From IMG/VR virus record IMGVR_UViG_3300026488_000012, positions 115,976 to 179,975 of that record: 64,000 bases of DNA; one strand, given 5' to 3'. Positions 1-8,298 of the stretch are shown one piece after another; position 1 is the first letter of the stretch, and each line of letters opens with the position of its first letter. This DNA is from a virus. Made by a program: the position numbers and the translations under genes. The notes beneath the pieces are model-generated. The model made no database searches, was not told the origin of the DNA, and saw only the letters and a program-made list of their open reading frames with translations.

Positions 1-2
1 TG

Positions 3-590
3 GATAATTCTGTTTTAAACAAAATAACAATCATAAGACAAGTAGGGCAACCTACTATGGAAATGCCTGATATACTAACAAGTAACGTTTCTGAGGAGGT
101 ATATATACCTACCATAGAAGCTAAGTTATCAACTATGATAAGAGACATGGTATCAACGCTAATAACAAAGAACATGCTAATGTCCATTACATTCACGATG
201 ACTAACGCCACCATAGACGGTAGTATTTACCTCACGCCTATTCACGCTACTCCTGTAACAGGAGATCTCGATGTTAAGTACTTGGTAAACAAGTTTAAGT
301 TAGAGTTTGAGCAATTAGTGGTCCCTGCTATAACATATAATAATAGTTTAGTGTTGAATATTAACGTTTATGCTAGTATACTTGGAGAAACCAAAATCTC
401 AATATCTGTGAACGGTGGACCTGAGATATTGTTTATATATCCTACGTTCGCAGATAATCTCTATAACTCACTATTATCAGACGTTAATAAATTTAACGAA
501 GTCACCAGCAGTTATAAAAATATTGTAGATGTCGCTCTTGGTGAACTCAAATATATGACAGATTCTCAAACAGCAAAAATTGTACAATAA
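3..590 (+). CDS. Unknown phage protein, 5' end outside window
   Basis: The reading frame is already open at base 3 with no stop before TAA at 588-590, and the first in-frame ATG (57) has no Shine-Dalgarno sequence, so the real start lies to the left of the window. About 195 residues are visible. I recognise no domain. The visible part has alternating hydrophobic residues typical of beta-rich virion proteins, ending in a more helical tail. The stop is followed after 19 bases by the next gene, whose leader is a run of A followed by GGAG, so the two are probably co-transcribed. A structural role is only a guess from the neighbourhood. Confidence 0.75.
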   Translation, partial: DNSVLNKITIIRQVGQPTMEMPDILTSNVSEEVYIPTIEAKLSTMIRDMVSTLITKNMLMSITFTMTNATIDGSIYLTPIHATPVTGDLDVKYLVNKFKLEFEQLVVPAITYNNSLVLNINVYASILGETKISISVNGGPEILFIYPTFADNLYNSLLSDVNKFNEVTSSYKNIVDVALGELKYMTDSQTAKIVQ

Positions 591-609
591 AAAAAAAAAG
601 GAGTTAACA

Positions 610-1800
610 ATGGAAAGAATAAATGAGTTTTATAAAGATATATTAGAAGCTTTAGGTTTAGTTGTAGATGAAAAAGGAAGAATATTCGTTAAAACGGGTA
701 AAACTCTTACCCCTCTTGTCATGGATGGTTTACAATTTGTGTTACCTACTAAAGAGAATATAGAAAATCTTATAATCAAAGATGAGAACGGTAAATATAA
801 AGCTGCTTATAGATTTTTCAATCCAGCATACGAGGACCCTATTAAAGGAGTAGATGTATCTCTTAATAAACTAAGAGAGATTATGTATAGAAGATTAGAG
901 AATAGAGTTGTTTCCATTATGGAAGTATTAATAAATATCGCTATGGGCGAAGCAGCTAGCCCAGGCGCTATAGAATTTATAGAATTACTAAACAGGTATA
1001 AAAACTCAAACATTAAGAAACTCGTAGATACGGGTATCTTAGATGCATTAAGAGCTCTCTATAAAAACAGCACCAGCTCTAAAAATCCATTAGATAATTT
1101 CTTACATATATATCTTCAGAAAGGTACTACCATCAATAATGAAAAGTATAATAAGATAGCTTCTACTCAATTCCATATGTATAATAGACTCATAGACTTT
1201 AAAGTAAAGCAAGACGATATTAATGGAATTAAATTAAGAAATAAAGACAAAGGAGCTATTTTATCAGGATACGAATATATATTCAAAGATGTTGATGAGC
1301 TCATTAAAGGCATCATCATAGGTAGTAAAAACAATGTAGCACCTGGACTACATTCATTATTGCTAACCTATGACAAATTAGTCGATAAGACTAATAAAGC
1401 TATAGAAGATATTAAGGAAGATATTGAAGAAGAATTGTTTGTAGAACTTAAGCTAAGGAAGTTGAAAATAAATGTAAATGATTTAGATAAGTTCTTAACT
1501 GAACTCAAGGAAGATTTAAAATTCATACCTAAAGATTCTGAAATCGAGCAAATGATTCAGCAACAAACTACTATAGGTTATGTAACGCCTAATAGAAAAA
1601 CAGTACAACCTAATCAACAAACGACTCAATCTGAACTAGACCCTGTTGAACTTGCTGCTATGGAATCAGTAAACGAACCTGTGACTATGACTGGCGGATT
1701 CGTTAATCCTATGACACCGGTACCTCAACCACAACAAATGAATAATATTCAATCACAAGTAAGTAACCAGGGTGATTATGATCCTGTACTAATGATGTAA
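610..1800 (+). CDS. Unknown protein with Pro/Gln-rich C-terminal tail
   Basis: This is a 396-residue protein. I chose ATG 610 because it follows GGAG (599-602) with good spacing; the frame is open upstream to 580 but without a ribosome site. Residues 1-310 are mostly charged, helical sequence. The last 80 residues are low-complexity and rich in Q, P, N and T, then end in a methionine-rich tail. Such a layout is common in phage structural or scaffold-like proteins, but there is no motif that fixes a function. It is followed closely by the small gene at 1821 and seems to belong to the same transcript as the partial gene before it. Confidence 0.8.
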   Translation: MERINEFYKDILEALGLVVDEKGRIFVKTGKTLTPLVMDGLQFVLPTKENIENLIIKDENGKYKAAYRFFNPAYEDPIKGVDVSLNKLREIMYRRLENRVVSIMEVLINIAMGEAASPGAIEFIELLNRYKNSNIKKLVDTGILDALRALYKNSTSSKNPLDNFLHIYLQKGTTINNEKYNKIASTQFHMYNRLIDFKVKQDDINGIKLRNKDKGAILSGYEYIFKDVDELIKGIIIGSKNNVAPGLHSLLLTYDKLVDKTNKAIEDIKEDIEEELFVELKLRKLKINVNDLDKFLTELKEDLKFIPKDSEIEQMIQQQTTIGYVTPNRKTVQPNQQTTQSELDPVELAAMESVNEPVTMTGGFVNPMTPVPQPQQMNNIQSQVSNQGDYDPVLMM

Positions 1801-1820
1801 ATTAATATAAGGAGACAGTG

Positions 1821-2015
1821 ATGAGACAAACTATGACAGTTGATAATAAAGGAAATATCATTCTGCTTACAGAGAGGAATAATAACCTCTCTGTTAATTA
1901 CAAAAATATAAAGTACAGTAACTTTTCAGAGTTCATGAAAGACGCTTATGGTGTCGATGAAAATGCTTCATCTATAGATGAAGCTATGAAAGCGATTGAA
2001 AAATATAATAAATAA
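1821..2015 (+). CDS. Small unknown protein (64 aa)
   Basis: ATG 1821 lies 6 bases after GGAG (1811-1814); a GTG at 1818 is in frame but too close to the ribosome site. The short protein has a beta-like N-terminal half (alternating hydrophobic and polar residues up to about residue 35) and a helical acidic C-terminal half. Nothing is recognised. It is the last gene of the first transcript: the stop codon TAA overlaps the left arm of a perfect 26-base palindrome that acts as terminator. Confidence 0.65.
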   Translation: MRQTMTVDNKGNIILLTERNNNLSVNYKNIKYSNFSEFMKDAYGVDENASSIDEAMKAIEKYNK

Positions 2016-2039
2016 CACGTGACTATATAGTCACGTGTT
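2014..2039. terminator. Bidirectional terminator
   Basis: A perfect 26-base palindrome (arms AACACGTGACTA and its complement) lies between two convergent genes and is followed on the plus strand by a T-rich tract (2041-2060). The minus-strand gene at 2052 also runs into it. Confidence 0.85.
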
Positions 2040-2051
2040 ATGTTTATTTTT

Positions 2052-2408
2052 TTATTCTTTATATTTAACGAGATAATCGTTATATAGGTCTTGTAGTATC
2101 TCACCTTTTATTATCTTAAGTTTTGTAGGTAGCTTACCTCTTTCAAAATCTATCTTAAAATCATAATTACTTAGATTGTTTATTCTAATATTAGGATAGA
2201 TATATACATCAGGTATTTTAAATTTAGTCTTAATAAGTCCTCTTAAGTCTCTTATCCATTTATAAACTTCATATGGTTCTATTGTTACTATATCAACCAT
2301 ATCGTCCGTTATATAACCGGATGCTATTATATTCTCCCAGTAATTTAACAATCTTTCATCAAGTTGAGGATTATTATAATTAGTATAATCAGATAAAACG
2401 GATAACAT
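2052..2408 (-). CDS. Unknown protein (118 aa)
   Basis: The start is fixed by AAAGGA about 8 bases upstream of the ATG (complement of 2406-2408). The 118-residue protein is mildly acidic with several Tyr, Asn and Ile residues; residues 60-100 look beta-rich. No family is recognised. It forms a short minus-strand unit with the 78-residue gene at 2480, although a strong hairpin (2449-2480) lies between them and may terminate most transcripts coming from the upstream gene. Confidence 0.7.
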   Translation of the reverse strand: MLSVLSDYTNYNNPQLDERLLNYWENIIASGYITDDMVDIVTIEPYEVYKWIRDLRGLIKTKFKIPDVYIYPNIRINNLSNYDFKIDFERGKLPTKLKIIKGEILQDLYNDYLVKYKE

Positions 2409-2448
2409 ATCTAAGTCCTTTCTTTTTTTAATTCACTAAAAAAGAAAT

Positions 2449-2480
2449 ACATCTATGAGACCGTTAAGTCTCATAGATGT
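2449..2480 (-). terminator. Terminator after the minus-strand gene at 2480
   Basis: Arms of 13 bp (2449-2461 and 2468-2480, loop CGTTAA) are followed on the minus strand by a T-rich tract. The stem reaches into the stop codon of the gene it terminates. Confidence 0.85.
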
Positions 2481-2716
2481 CATAGTTTCTCTTCTAGATT
2501 ACTTACAATAAAATATGTACCGTTTGTCTCTACATTCTCTTCTAAGTGTGTTATTACACCGCATATATCTTTAAATTTAGTATTAGGTGCATAGTACATC
2601 CAACCATCTTCTCCTGGCTTTAAGAATCTCAATAACACCCTACTGTCGTTTATTGGTTTATTTGTTTCAAATTCTACTGTAAACTTAGCTCCTGTAACTG
2701 ATTCCAAATGTAACAT
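2480..2716 (-). CDS. Small unknown protein (78 aa)
   Basis: This 78-residue protein starts at the complement of 2714-2716, after AAGGAGG on the minus strand. The sequence looks like a small beta-rich domain with GEDGWMYY near residue 37; it is not recognised. It is transcribed divergently from the lytic transglycosylase gene at 2839, with about 120 bases between them that must hold promoters for both directions. Confidence 0.7.
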   Translation of the reverse strand: MLHLESVTGAKFTVEFETNKPINDSRVLLRFLKPGEDGWMYYAPNTKFKDICGVITHLEENVETNGTYFIVSNLEEKL

Positions 2717-2781
2717 ACATACCTCCTTATTGATTTTTTTACACCTTATTAGGTATATCTTAATTTTTTTATAAATTTCAT

Positions 2782-2804
2782 TTATATCTTACTGAGATGT
2801 AATT
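2782..2804 (+). promoter_or_regulatory. Phage promoter-like motif
   Basis: TATCTTACTGAGATGTAAT matches the recurring motif (TATATTACTAAAATGTAA) found upstream of many transcription units here. It is followed by an A-rich leader and AAAAAAGGAG before the gene at 2839. Confidence 0.6.
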
Positions 2805-2838
2805 AAATAAACAAAAAAAAAGAAAAAAGGAGTTGAAA

Positions 2839-3384
2839 ATGAGATTCTTATTTATTTTAATTTATACGTTAACCCTATATGGGAAAACAATGAATACGAC
2901 TGAAATATCAGTCGTACATAAAGATAGGAGACTGGTAAATGAGTATTATCAAGAGTTAAAAAACCTGTCTGATGACCAGAAATTCTGGTTGAGTGAGGTG
3001 TACAAGACCTGTCTAGAGTATGATCTAGGTTATACTTGCGTAGCGATAGCTTGGGAAGAATCCAAGTTTAATAAATGGGGAGATAACGAAGCAGGTGACT
3101 ACGGTTTAATGGGTATAAACCTATACTGGTACATGATAGACAACGGACTTAATTATAGAAACAAATATAGGAGAATAGAAGTCCGCACTAGGTTAATAAG
3201 AGATAGTTACTATAACTTAAGGTACTCTATATCTAAGCTTATAAAATTAAGAAAGAAGCATAAGAACAACTGGTTTAAAATATGGGGTTGTTATAACGGA
3301 GGTACAACCCCTAACTATTACTATAGTAGAAGAATATTGAATAGAATTTATGCTTTTAGAAAATGGTTAAAGACAAATAACTAA
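2839..3384 (+). CDS. Lytic transglycosylase / lysozyme-like (SLT fold), exported
   Basis: The 181-residue protein begins with a hydrophobic N-terminal segment (residues 2-15) that looks like a signal peptide or anchor. The catalytic region resembles the soluble lytic transglycosylase family: E74 in EESKF (70-77), then GDYGLMGIN (86-94, equivalent to the GLMQIN motif) and a Tyr-Asn motif near the C-terminus (CYNGG). It would cleave the peptidoglycan glycan backbone, in lysis or in DNA entry. ATG 2839 is preferred to TTG 2833 because AAGGAG ends at 2832. Perfect inverted repeats lie inside the gene (2895-2916, 9 bp; 3284-3311, 8 bp). The 28 bases 2823-2850 are identical to 35573-35600, so the first codons match those of the gene at 35589. 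Confidence 0.8.
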   Translation: MRFLFILIYTLTLYGKTMNTTEISVVHKDRRLVNEYYQELKNLSDDQKFWLSEVYKTCLEYDLGYTCVAIAWEESKFNKWGDNEAGDYGLMGINLYWYMIDNGLNYRNKYRRIEVRTRLIRDSYYNLRYSISKLIKLRKKHKNNWFKIWGCYNGGTTPNYYYSRRILNRIYAFRKWLKTNN

Positions 3385-3398
3385 AAAGGAGGGTAAAG

Positions 3399-3638
3399 AT
3401 GAATAGAAGATATAAAATACTTCTAATGGCGTTAATAGTTATCCTAAGTGTATTATTAGTGATGTATGAAGACACAGAATATAAAAAAGTTAAAAAAGGG
3501 GAGTATGAGTTACAGTGTCTAATAAGAGATAAAGGATGGGTCACCATAGACCCGTCTAAAGTTGACGGACACGATCCAGAATCAGACTGTTGGTCTTTTA
3601 CTAACGGATGGGCTTGTAACTGTGAAGTTACAAAATGA
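3399..3638 (+). CDS. Small membrane-anchored protein with Cys-rich outer domain
   Basis: The 79-residue protein has one hydrophobic segment (about residues 7-23) after a basic N-terminus, which predicts an inner-membrane anchor or signal sequence with the rest outside. The C-terminal part has cysteines (C40, C58, C67, C69) and aromatic residues. It lies 14 bases after the transglycosylase gene with its own AAAGGAGG, so the two probably share a transcript and may cooperate at the envelope (lysis control, or spanin-like). This role is inferred from position only. A 7-bp perfect inverted repeat surrounds the last codons. Confidence 0.65.
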   Translation: MNRRYKILLMALIVILSVLLVMYEDTEYKKVKKGEYELQCLIRDKGWVTIDPSKVDGHDPESDCWSFTNGWACNCEVTK

Positions 3639-3659
3639 CCCCCCTATCTTTTTTCTTTT

Positions 3660-3684
3660 TATTATATACTGAGATTCAATATTT
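3660..3684 (+). promoter_or_regulatory. Promoter-like motif before a short non-coding RNA
   Basis: TTATATACTGAGATTCAAT resembles the recurring promoter motif but is less perfect. No gene follows before the terminator at 3705, so any transcript would be a small RNA. Confidence 0.35.
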
Positions 3685-3742
3685 ACCTCCTAATTTTATA
3701 GTTTATAGACTATAGGGATATCCCTATAGTCTATGTTTTTTT
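3675..3742 (+). ncRNA. Candidate antisense small RNA against RNA polymerase gene ribosome sites
   Basis: A short region without an ORF runs from a promoter-like motif to a strong terminator hairpin (3705-3734). It carries ATATTTACCTCCTAATTT (3679-3696), the exact complement of the ribosome binding site and start of the gene at 23886 (23870-23887, 18 nt). It matches the sites of the two RNA polymerase genes at 6048 (6034-6049) and 10227 (10213-10228) over 16 nt. Other genes in the window use different ribosome site contexts. The sequence facts are direct; that an RNA is made and represses translation is inference. The CCTCC core also equals the anti-Shine-Dalgarno of 16S rRNA. Confidence 0.45.
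3705..3734 (+). terminator. Terminator, perfect 30-base palindrome
   Basis: The palindrome has GGGATATCCC at its centre and is followed by GTTTTTTT. It ends either the transglycosylase transcript or the small RNA proposed just upstream. Confidence 0.85.
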
Positions 3743-3771
3743 AATAGAATTTTGTGTTGTAAAATATTTCA

Positions 3772-3796
3772 ATTACATTATATTAATTAGTAAAAA
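3772..3796 (+). promoter_or_regulatory. Weak promoter-like AT-rich motif
   Basis: ATTATATTAATTAGTAAAAA lies between the terminator and the dNMP kinase gene and partly matches the recurring motif. It is the likely place for the start of the next transcript. Confidence 0.3.
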
Positions 3797-3825
3797 AGGA
3801 CAAACTAACTAAAAGGAGAAGCAAT

Positions 3826-4440
3826 ATGAGCAAAAAGACAGTGATCGGGATTGTAGGGTATGATAATTGTGGTAAAGATACTTTTGCCAGATATCTAAAA
3901 GAAGAATTAATTAAAACTTACAACAGCAGAGTCGAAATACTACATTTTGCAGATATCTTAAAGAAACTTGTTTCTAATATTTTGGAAACAGATATTGATA
4001 CAATTGAACGGTTTAAGAAAGATAATGGTATTAAACCTATTAATATTGTATTTGACAATAGTAGCAGAGAATACACAATGAGAGATTTTATAATTAAAAT
4101 AGCTAAGACTGTAGTTAATGTTTTTGGTATTGATATTTTTGCAAGAGTAGTAGAACGAAATATACTAGAGTCTGAATCGGGTATATTTATTATACCAGAT
4201 GTAAGATTCTTAATAGAAGCAGAGATAATGAAAAAAGAGCTGGGAGGTATTTTAGTAAAGATAAATTCAGATATAGATGGTTGTAATAACACAGGTTATG
4301 AGTATGAAATATCGTTAATAGAAAAACATGGACTTATAGATCATTATGTCAAGTTTAAAAATTTAGAAGAATCTATAAGAGAGTCTAAACGTATAAGTGT
4401 AATAAACGAAATAAAAAATAAATTAAAGGATGAACAATGA
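3826..4440 (+). CDS. Deoxynucleoside monophosphate kinase (T4 gp1-like)
   Basis: The N-terminus carries a P-loop, GYDNCGKDT (residues 11-19), followed by a helix (FARYLKEEL), as in T4 gene 1-type dNMP kinases and related P-loop nucleoside monophosphate kinases. Around residue 120 there is FIIPDVRFLIEAE, matching the D-x-R segment of the family. The enzyme would phosphorylate dNMPs to dNDPs for phage DNA synthesis, working with the NrdAB and ThyX proteins encoded around 52-58 kb. Length (204 aa) is near the usual 200-240. It overlaps the next gene by ATGA, so translation of the two is probably coupled. Confidence 0.75.
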   Translation: MSKKTVIGIVGYDNCGKDTFARYLKEELIKTYNSRVEILHFADILKKLVSNILETDIDTIERFKKDNGIKPINIVFDNSSREYTMRDFIIKIAKTVVNVFGIDIFARVVERNILESESGIFIIPDVRFLIEAEIMKKELGGILVKINSDIDGCNNTGYEYEISLIEKHGLIDHYVKFKNLEESIRESKRISVINEIKNKLKDEQ

Positions 4441-4997
4441 GTATATCATATATAGTAAGATTTATAAATGGTGGAGAAGAGTGGTTTTCAGTTGTTGTGG
4501 ATGAGGATAACGAAGCTAACTTTAAGAATGGTTTAATAAAGACAGGTGATAATAGACTTTTTGATGATGAAGATACGGTCATACTCACATCTAAACTTGA
4601 TTTAGATGGAATCGCACATTTATTAGACGTGTGTATGTCTGATAGTAATGGCGGTAGAGATCATATCCTAATGAATACAAGACTTGTAAATAAAAACGAT
4701 CGCATAGCAGATGTACACGTGTCTATACTGGTTTACCTTACTATAGGAGCTCTAGAGATATTAGAAACACTATTAGGTAAACCGAATATTAATATAGATG
4801 AACTTATAAATGCTATAGACGATGGTGATGACGAGGTTATCGATATGGTGTACTCGTTAGTAAACACTATAGCTGCGTTAGATGCTTTAGAAGTATTAGA
4901 CGAGATGATTAAATATTATCCTATGTTGATGAAGTATGAAGAAACGATTAAAACAGTGAGAGAACACTGGAGAGAGTTATATGATAAAATTATGTAA
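4437..4997 (+). CDS. Unknown acidic protein (186 aa)
   Basis: The start codon overlaps the stop of the dNMP kinase gene (ATGA), which suggests translational coupling. The protein is strongly acidic and mostly helical after residue 75, with no recognised motif. It is followed after 12 bases by the gene at 5010 (AAAGGAG between). A role linked to nucleotide metabolism or the virion cannot be separated from sequence alone. Confidence 0.7.
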   Translation: MSISYIVRFINGGEEWFSVVVDEDNEANFKNGLIKTGDNRLFDDEDTVILTSKLDLDGIAHLLDVCMSDSNGGRDHILMNTRLVNKNDRIADVHVSILVYLTIGALEILETLLGKPNINIDELINAIDDGDDEVIDMVYSLVNTIAALDALEVLDEMIKYYPMLMKYEETIKTVREHWRELYDKIM

Positions 4998-5009
4998 AGG
5001 AGTATAGGT

Positions 5010-5879
5010 ATGTTGTTTAGTTATTCAGAGAAAGATATAGGAGACTATACTAAATGGTCTCCTATAAAAGAAATAAAAGAGCGTGTAGGTAATTTTATTT
5101 TTGCTATTGATAAAGATGGAGAGCTATACGGATATCTAACGAATGAAGATAACAAGACTTATAAAGCTGTAAATAGGGAAGGTTACTTTATAAAAGAGAC
5201 GATTGATTTAAGTTTTACATTTGTTATCTCTAATATAGAGGATGAGATTAATGATTTATTAGCTAATCCTAATGTTTTTATTAAGAGAATAAAGGATGAG
5301 TTATACGACAACAGAGATGAGATAAATAGTGGTGATGGTCATATTTTAAACGATAGTGTTATTGTAAAATTAAATACGGAATATCCACTGATAGATGACG
5401 ATGAAGATGAATTTAAAGAATCCACTCTGAGTAATACGTTAGCACAGTTAATAAAAGCAGGTCTTATTTTTTCTTTAGTCTTTACAAAGTCGTTAGGAGA
5501 TACGAGTAAACCTGTAATATATGATAAATTAAGTGTTGATAATAGAGAGATTATCCTTCCTCACTACGAATATAATTCTTCTGTTTTAATAGTTGATATA
5601 GATGAAACAGATAAAAATGTAATAGTACTTGGGAAAGGCTTAAATTTACATATTGACTCTAAAGTTGAAAAGCTACCAAAGGATTTATATTTCTTATTAC
5701 ATGTTTATCTAACTAAGTATGCTAATATTACAAAGGATAATCCTCTTAGTATTATCCTAACTAAAGAACTTATTAACGAATATGTATCTAACATATATAG
5801 TGTAGAACCATCGGAAGGATTATTAGTTAATGAAATGTCTAGAGTAGATATAGAGACTAACTTAGGTATAAGTATTTAA
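5010..5879 (+). CDS. Unknown protein (289 aa)
   Basis: ATG 5010 follows AAAGGAG with normal spacing. The 289-residue protein starts with a beta-rich domain (about residues 1-75), continues with acidic helical sequence around residues 80-140 and ends with mixed alpha/beta sequence. I do not recognise it. It is the last gene of the transcript with dNMP kinase; two inverted repeats (5886-5940 and 5945-5970) follow. Confidence 0.75.
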   Translation: MLFSYSEKDIGDYTKWSPIKEIKERVGNFIFAIDKDGELYGYLTNEDNKTYKAVNREGYFIKETIDLSFTFVISNIEDEINDLLANPNVFIKRIKDELYDNRDEINSGDGHILNDSVIVKLNTEYPLIDDDEDEFKESTLSNTLAQLIKAGLIFSLVFTKSLGDTSKPVIYDKLSVDNREIILPHYEYNSSVLIVDIDETDKNVIVLGKGLNLHIDSKVEKLPKDLYFLLHVYLTKYANITKDNPLSIILTKELINEYVSNIYSVEPSEGLLVNEMSRVDIETNLGISI

Positions 5880-5885
5880 ATATTT

Positions 5886-5970
5886 TGACGGTTATTCGGG
5901 TTATATAGTAATATATATTATGAACCGTCATATTCTTAGTGAGTCCTATAGAGCGATATCGCTCTATAGG
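5886..5970 (+). terminator. Double hairpin terminator region
   Basis: TGACGGTT (5886-5893) pairs with AACCGTCA (5933-5940). Directly after, a perfect 26-base palindrome centred on GCGATATCGC (5945-5970) is followed by a T-rich tract. No gene lies between 5880 and 6047; the rest of this gap holds the promoter and leader of the RNA polymerase gene. Confidence 0.75.
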
Positions 5971-5977
5971 GGTAATA

Positions 5978-6052
5978 TTTTTAATTTTAACTATATATAT
6001 TGTTATCTTACTAAAATGCAATAAAACTACAAGATTAGGAGGTAAATATGAG
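5978..6052 (+). repeat. 75-bp leader identical to that of the 10227 gene (copy 1)
   Basis: Bases 5978-6052 are identical to 10157-10231. The repeat covers the promoter-like motif (6003-6025), the untranslated leader, the ribosome site TTAGGAGG and the first five bases of the coding region. Both copies precede RNA polymerase subunit genes. Confidence 0.9.
6003..6025 (+). promoter_or_regulatory. Promoter-like motif of RNA polymerase beta-C gene
   Basis: TTATCTTACTAAAATGCAAT is a variant of the recurring motif. The same sequence lies at 10182-10204, and a looser form at 22727. Confidence 0.6.
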
Positions 6053-8288
6053 TAATGAATTTTACAAAATTAAGGATATTATAAATAGATACGCAAAGTA
6101 TTTTAAAGATAACAACTCTGAGTTAAGACTGAGATATGAGTTATTTTCAATTCACGCGCTTAACCCGTTTGTTATATATAACTCTTCTCCAAGAGGATTG
6201 ATGATGGCGTCGCATGTATCACAGATACTTGTTATAGATAATCCTGAGAAAGACATAATACAGACGCCTACTATGAATGATCTTAGTAGATATGTTATAT
6301 CTAAGAAGTTTCTACATGATGCAGAGATAATTGATGTAATAAGTAGATATAGTAATCCATCCATAGGTAAAGAGGTAGAGTATGATATCATCTATAGAAG
6401 ACTAGATGACGGTAAGGTTGACGTAATGAAAATACCATTATTTAATAAATTTCACACCTATTTTGGATTCCTATACAAATTCCTATTAAATCATAGAGAG
6501 TTATACCCGGGAACAATAGTTAAAAAAGATACATACGTAGCAGTACCGCCTACTGTTATAGATGTTGATGACGAGGGCAATTTTGACTATGGGTTTGGTT
6601 TAAATGCTAACGTAGCAATGATAACTATACCGGAGACTGCAGAAGATGGTATAGTGATATCCGAATCATTCGCTAAGAAACTTAAATTTAAGACTATAGA
6701 GAAAAGAGTTTTATTCGTAGAACCTGATGAGGTATTACTTAATCTTTATGGAAATGATGAACATTATAAGCCTTTCCCTGAGATAGGAGAGGAAATAAAC
6801 CCAGACGGTGTTTTAATGGCAAAGAGAAAGATAGATGATGAGATAATAATAGGACTATTGTCTAAGGATGAGTTAAGAAGAGTTAATCCTATGTTCGACG
6901 AGGCTGTATATTGTAAAGGAAAAGTTATAGATATTAAAGTCTATAAAAATTATAAGAACAAGATGATACCTATGGAACCAGACGAGTTTATTAACAAATA
7001 TGTACAGGGTATGAGTGATTACCATAGAAGAATAGTTGATATATACAACGTTCTTAAAAGATCAGACCCTAACTTAGAAATGACTCCACTGTTTATAAAA
7101 TATGTATCGAACAGTATAGGTTATTTAGAATCAGAAGAGTATAGAAGAAAGAAAGTATATAGAAAGGAGGAGATAGAACTTTACAGAATAGAAATAGAAG
7201 TAGTTAGGGAAATAATACCTACTAAAGGATTTAAGTTGTCAGACTTCCACGGGGGTAAATCTGTGATAGTGGATGTATGGAAAGACGAAGATATGCCAGT
7301 AGATGAATTTGGAAATAGAGCTGATATCATAGCTGACCCGTCTGCTACCGTATCCAGACTTAACATAGGTAGGATGTACGAGAGGTACATAAAGGCTGCG
7401 TCCAGAGAAGCTAAGAGACAGCTTATAAATAAAATAAGAGAGTTACTTAATCTAACTGAAGTATCTTCTCAAGATGTCGATATATTATCAGACGAACAAG
7501 TAGTTAATTTATTTAAAGAATATGTAATAGAATTTGTAAATATGTTCGATACTGAACAAAAAGCTGCTTACAACCAAGTATTACAGGGTAATGATATTGT
7601 CTCTATGAGAGAGATAATTAAAGAGATAGTAGATGAGGAGTTCTATATCTATCTAACTCTGGATAATCCGAAAAGAGCTTATGAGATAGTGGTAGATATA
7701 GAGTTGTCTAAATTTAAACCTCCATATGGTAAGGTTAAGTTCAATTATTATGGTACTCCTGTGGAAACTAAAAATCCGGTAATGATAGCACCGATGTATT
7801 ACATACTTCTATCTAAAATAGCAGATGACTATCTCGTAACATCTTCTGCTAAGTTAAATCATTTCGGTACTCCTATTACTGTATCATCAGTGGATAAACA
7901 CAGGTTACCGCATAGGAATTCTCCTACAAGAGTATTAGGAGAGACTGAAACTAGACTATATGCGTCGTATTGTGGTAGAGAGTTTCTAGCCGAGTTAAGA
8001 AATAGAAATTCGTCTATAGAACAACACGCTACAGTCTATAGAAATATATTAAACGCAGATGAACCTACAGATATAGATGATGTTATACCGAGAGACGTTT
8101 ATCCGTATAAGAACGATAGACCTCTAACTATGTTAGAAGCATTATTTCATTCAGTAGGACTGGATTTGAAATATACGGAAGATATAGATTTACTTCACGA
8201 GCCACAGCAATTAAAGACTAATGAAAATCTCGGTGATGATATAGAAATATACGAGGAAGATAAATCATCTTCAGATAGAGAGGGTTAA
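6048..8288 (+). CDS. Phage multisubunit RNA polymerase, beta subunit C-terminal half
   Basis: Several blocks of cellular RpoB are visible in order. LNPFVIYNSSPRGLMMASH near residue 38 matches the beta segment with the conserved R..M.....Q pattern. EDGIVISESFAKKLKF near residue 200 matches the EDSI-x-ISE block. HGGKSVIVDVWKDEDMP with NIGRMYE near 390-450 matches the HG-K-G and SRMNIGQ blocks. HFGTPIT and RVLGETETR near 605-650 match the region with RxGExE before the C-terminus. The first half of beta is missing; a matching N-half-like protein is encoded at 23886. A split beta is typical for jumbo phage RNA polymerases. The gene transcribes phage DNA as part of the virion or non-virion enzyme. 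A 75-bp leader is shared with the beta-prime gene at 10227. Confidence 0.85.
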   Translation: MSNEFYKIKDIINRYAKYFKDNNSELRLRYELFSIHALNPFVIYNSSPRGLMMASHVSQILVIDNPEKDIIQTPTMNDLSRYVISKKFLHDAEIIDVISRYSNPSIGKEVEYDIIYRRLDDGKVDVMKIPLFNKFHTYFGFLYKFLLNHRELYPGTIVKKDTYVAVPPTVIDVDDEGNFDYGFGLNANVAMITIPETAEDGIVISESFAKKLKFKTIEKRVLFVEPDEVLLNLYGNDEHYKPFPEIGEEINPDGVLMAKRKIDDEIIIGLLSKDELRRVNPMFDEAVYCKGKVIDIKVYKNYKNKMIPMEPDEFINKYVQGMSDYHRRIVDIYNVLKRSDPNLEMTPLFIKYVSNSIGYLESEEYRRKKVYRKEEIELYRIEIEVVREIIPTKGFKLSDFHGGKSVIVDVWKDEDMPVDEFGNRADIIADPSATVSRLNIGRMYERYIKAASREAKRQLINKIRELLNLTEVSSQDVDILSDEQVVNLFKEYVIEFVNMFDTEQKAAYNQVLQGNDIVSMREIIKEIVDEEFYIYLTLDNPKRAYEIVVDIELSKFKPPYGKVKFNYYGTPVETKNPVMIAPMYYILLSKIADDYLVTSSAKLNHFGTPITVSSVDKHRLPHRNSPTRVLGETETRLYASYCGREFLAELRNRNSSIEQHATVYRNILNADEPTDIDDVIPRDVYPYKNDRPLTMLEALFHSVGLDLKYTEDIDLLHEPQQLKTNENLGDDIEIYEEDKSSSDREG

Positions 8289-8298
8289 ATCCCTCTCT
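8277..8298 (+). terminator. Terminator of beta-C gene
   Basis: AGAGAGGG (8277-8284) pairs with CCCTCTCT (8291-8298); the stop codon TAA is in the loop. A T-rich tract follows. Confidence 0.8.

Noticed and set aside
807-1013. Open frames on the opposite strand of long genes (also for example 3918-4292, 20555-20938, 21941-22369)
   Set aside because: They lie fully in well-supported genes, lack ribosome sites and have the amino-acid bias of antisense frames of AT-rich genes (many Ser, Leu, Ile).
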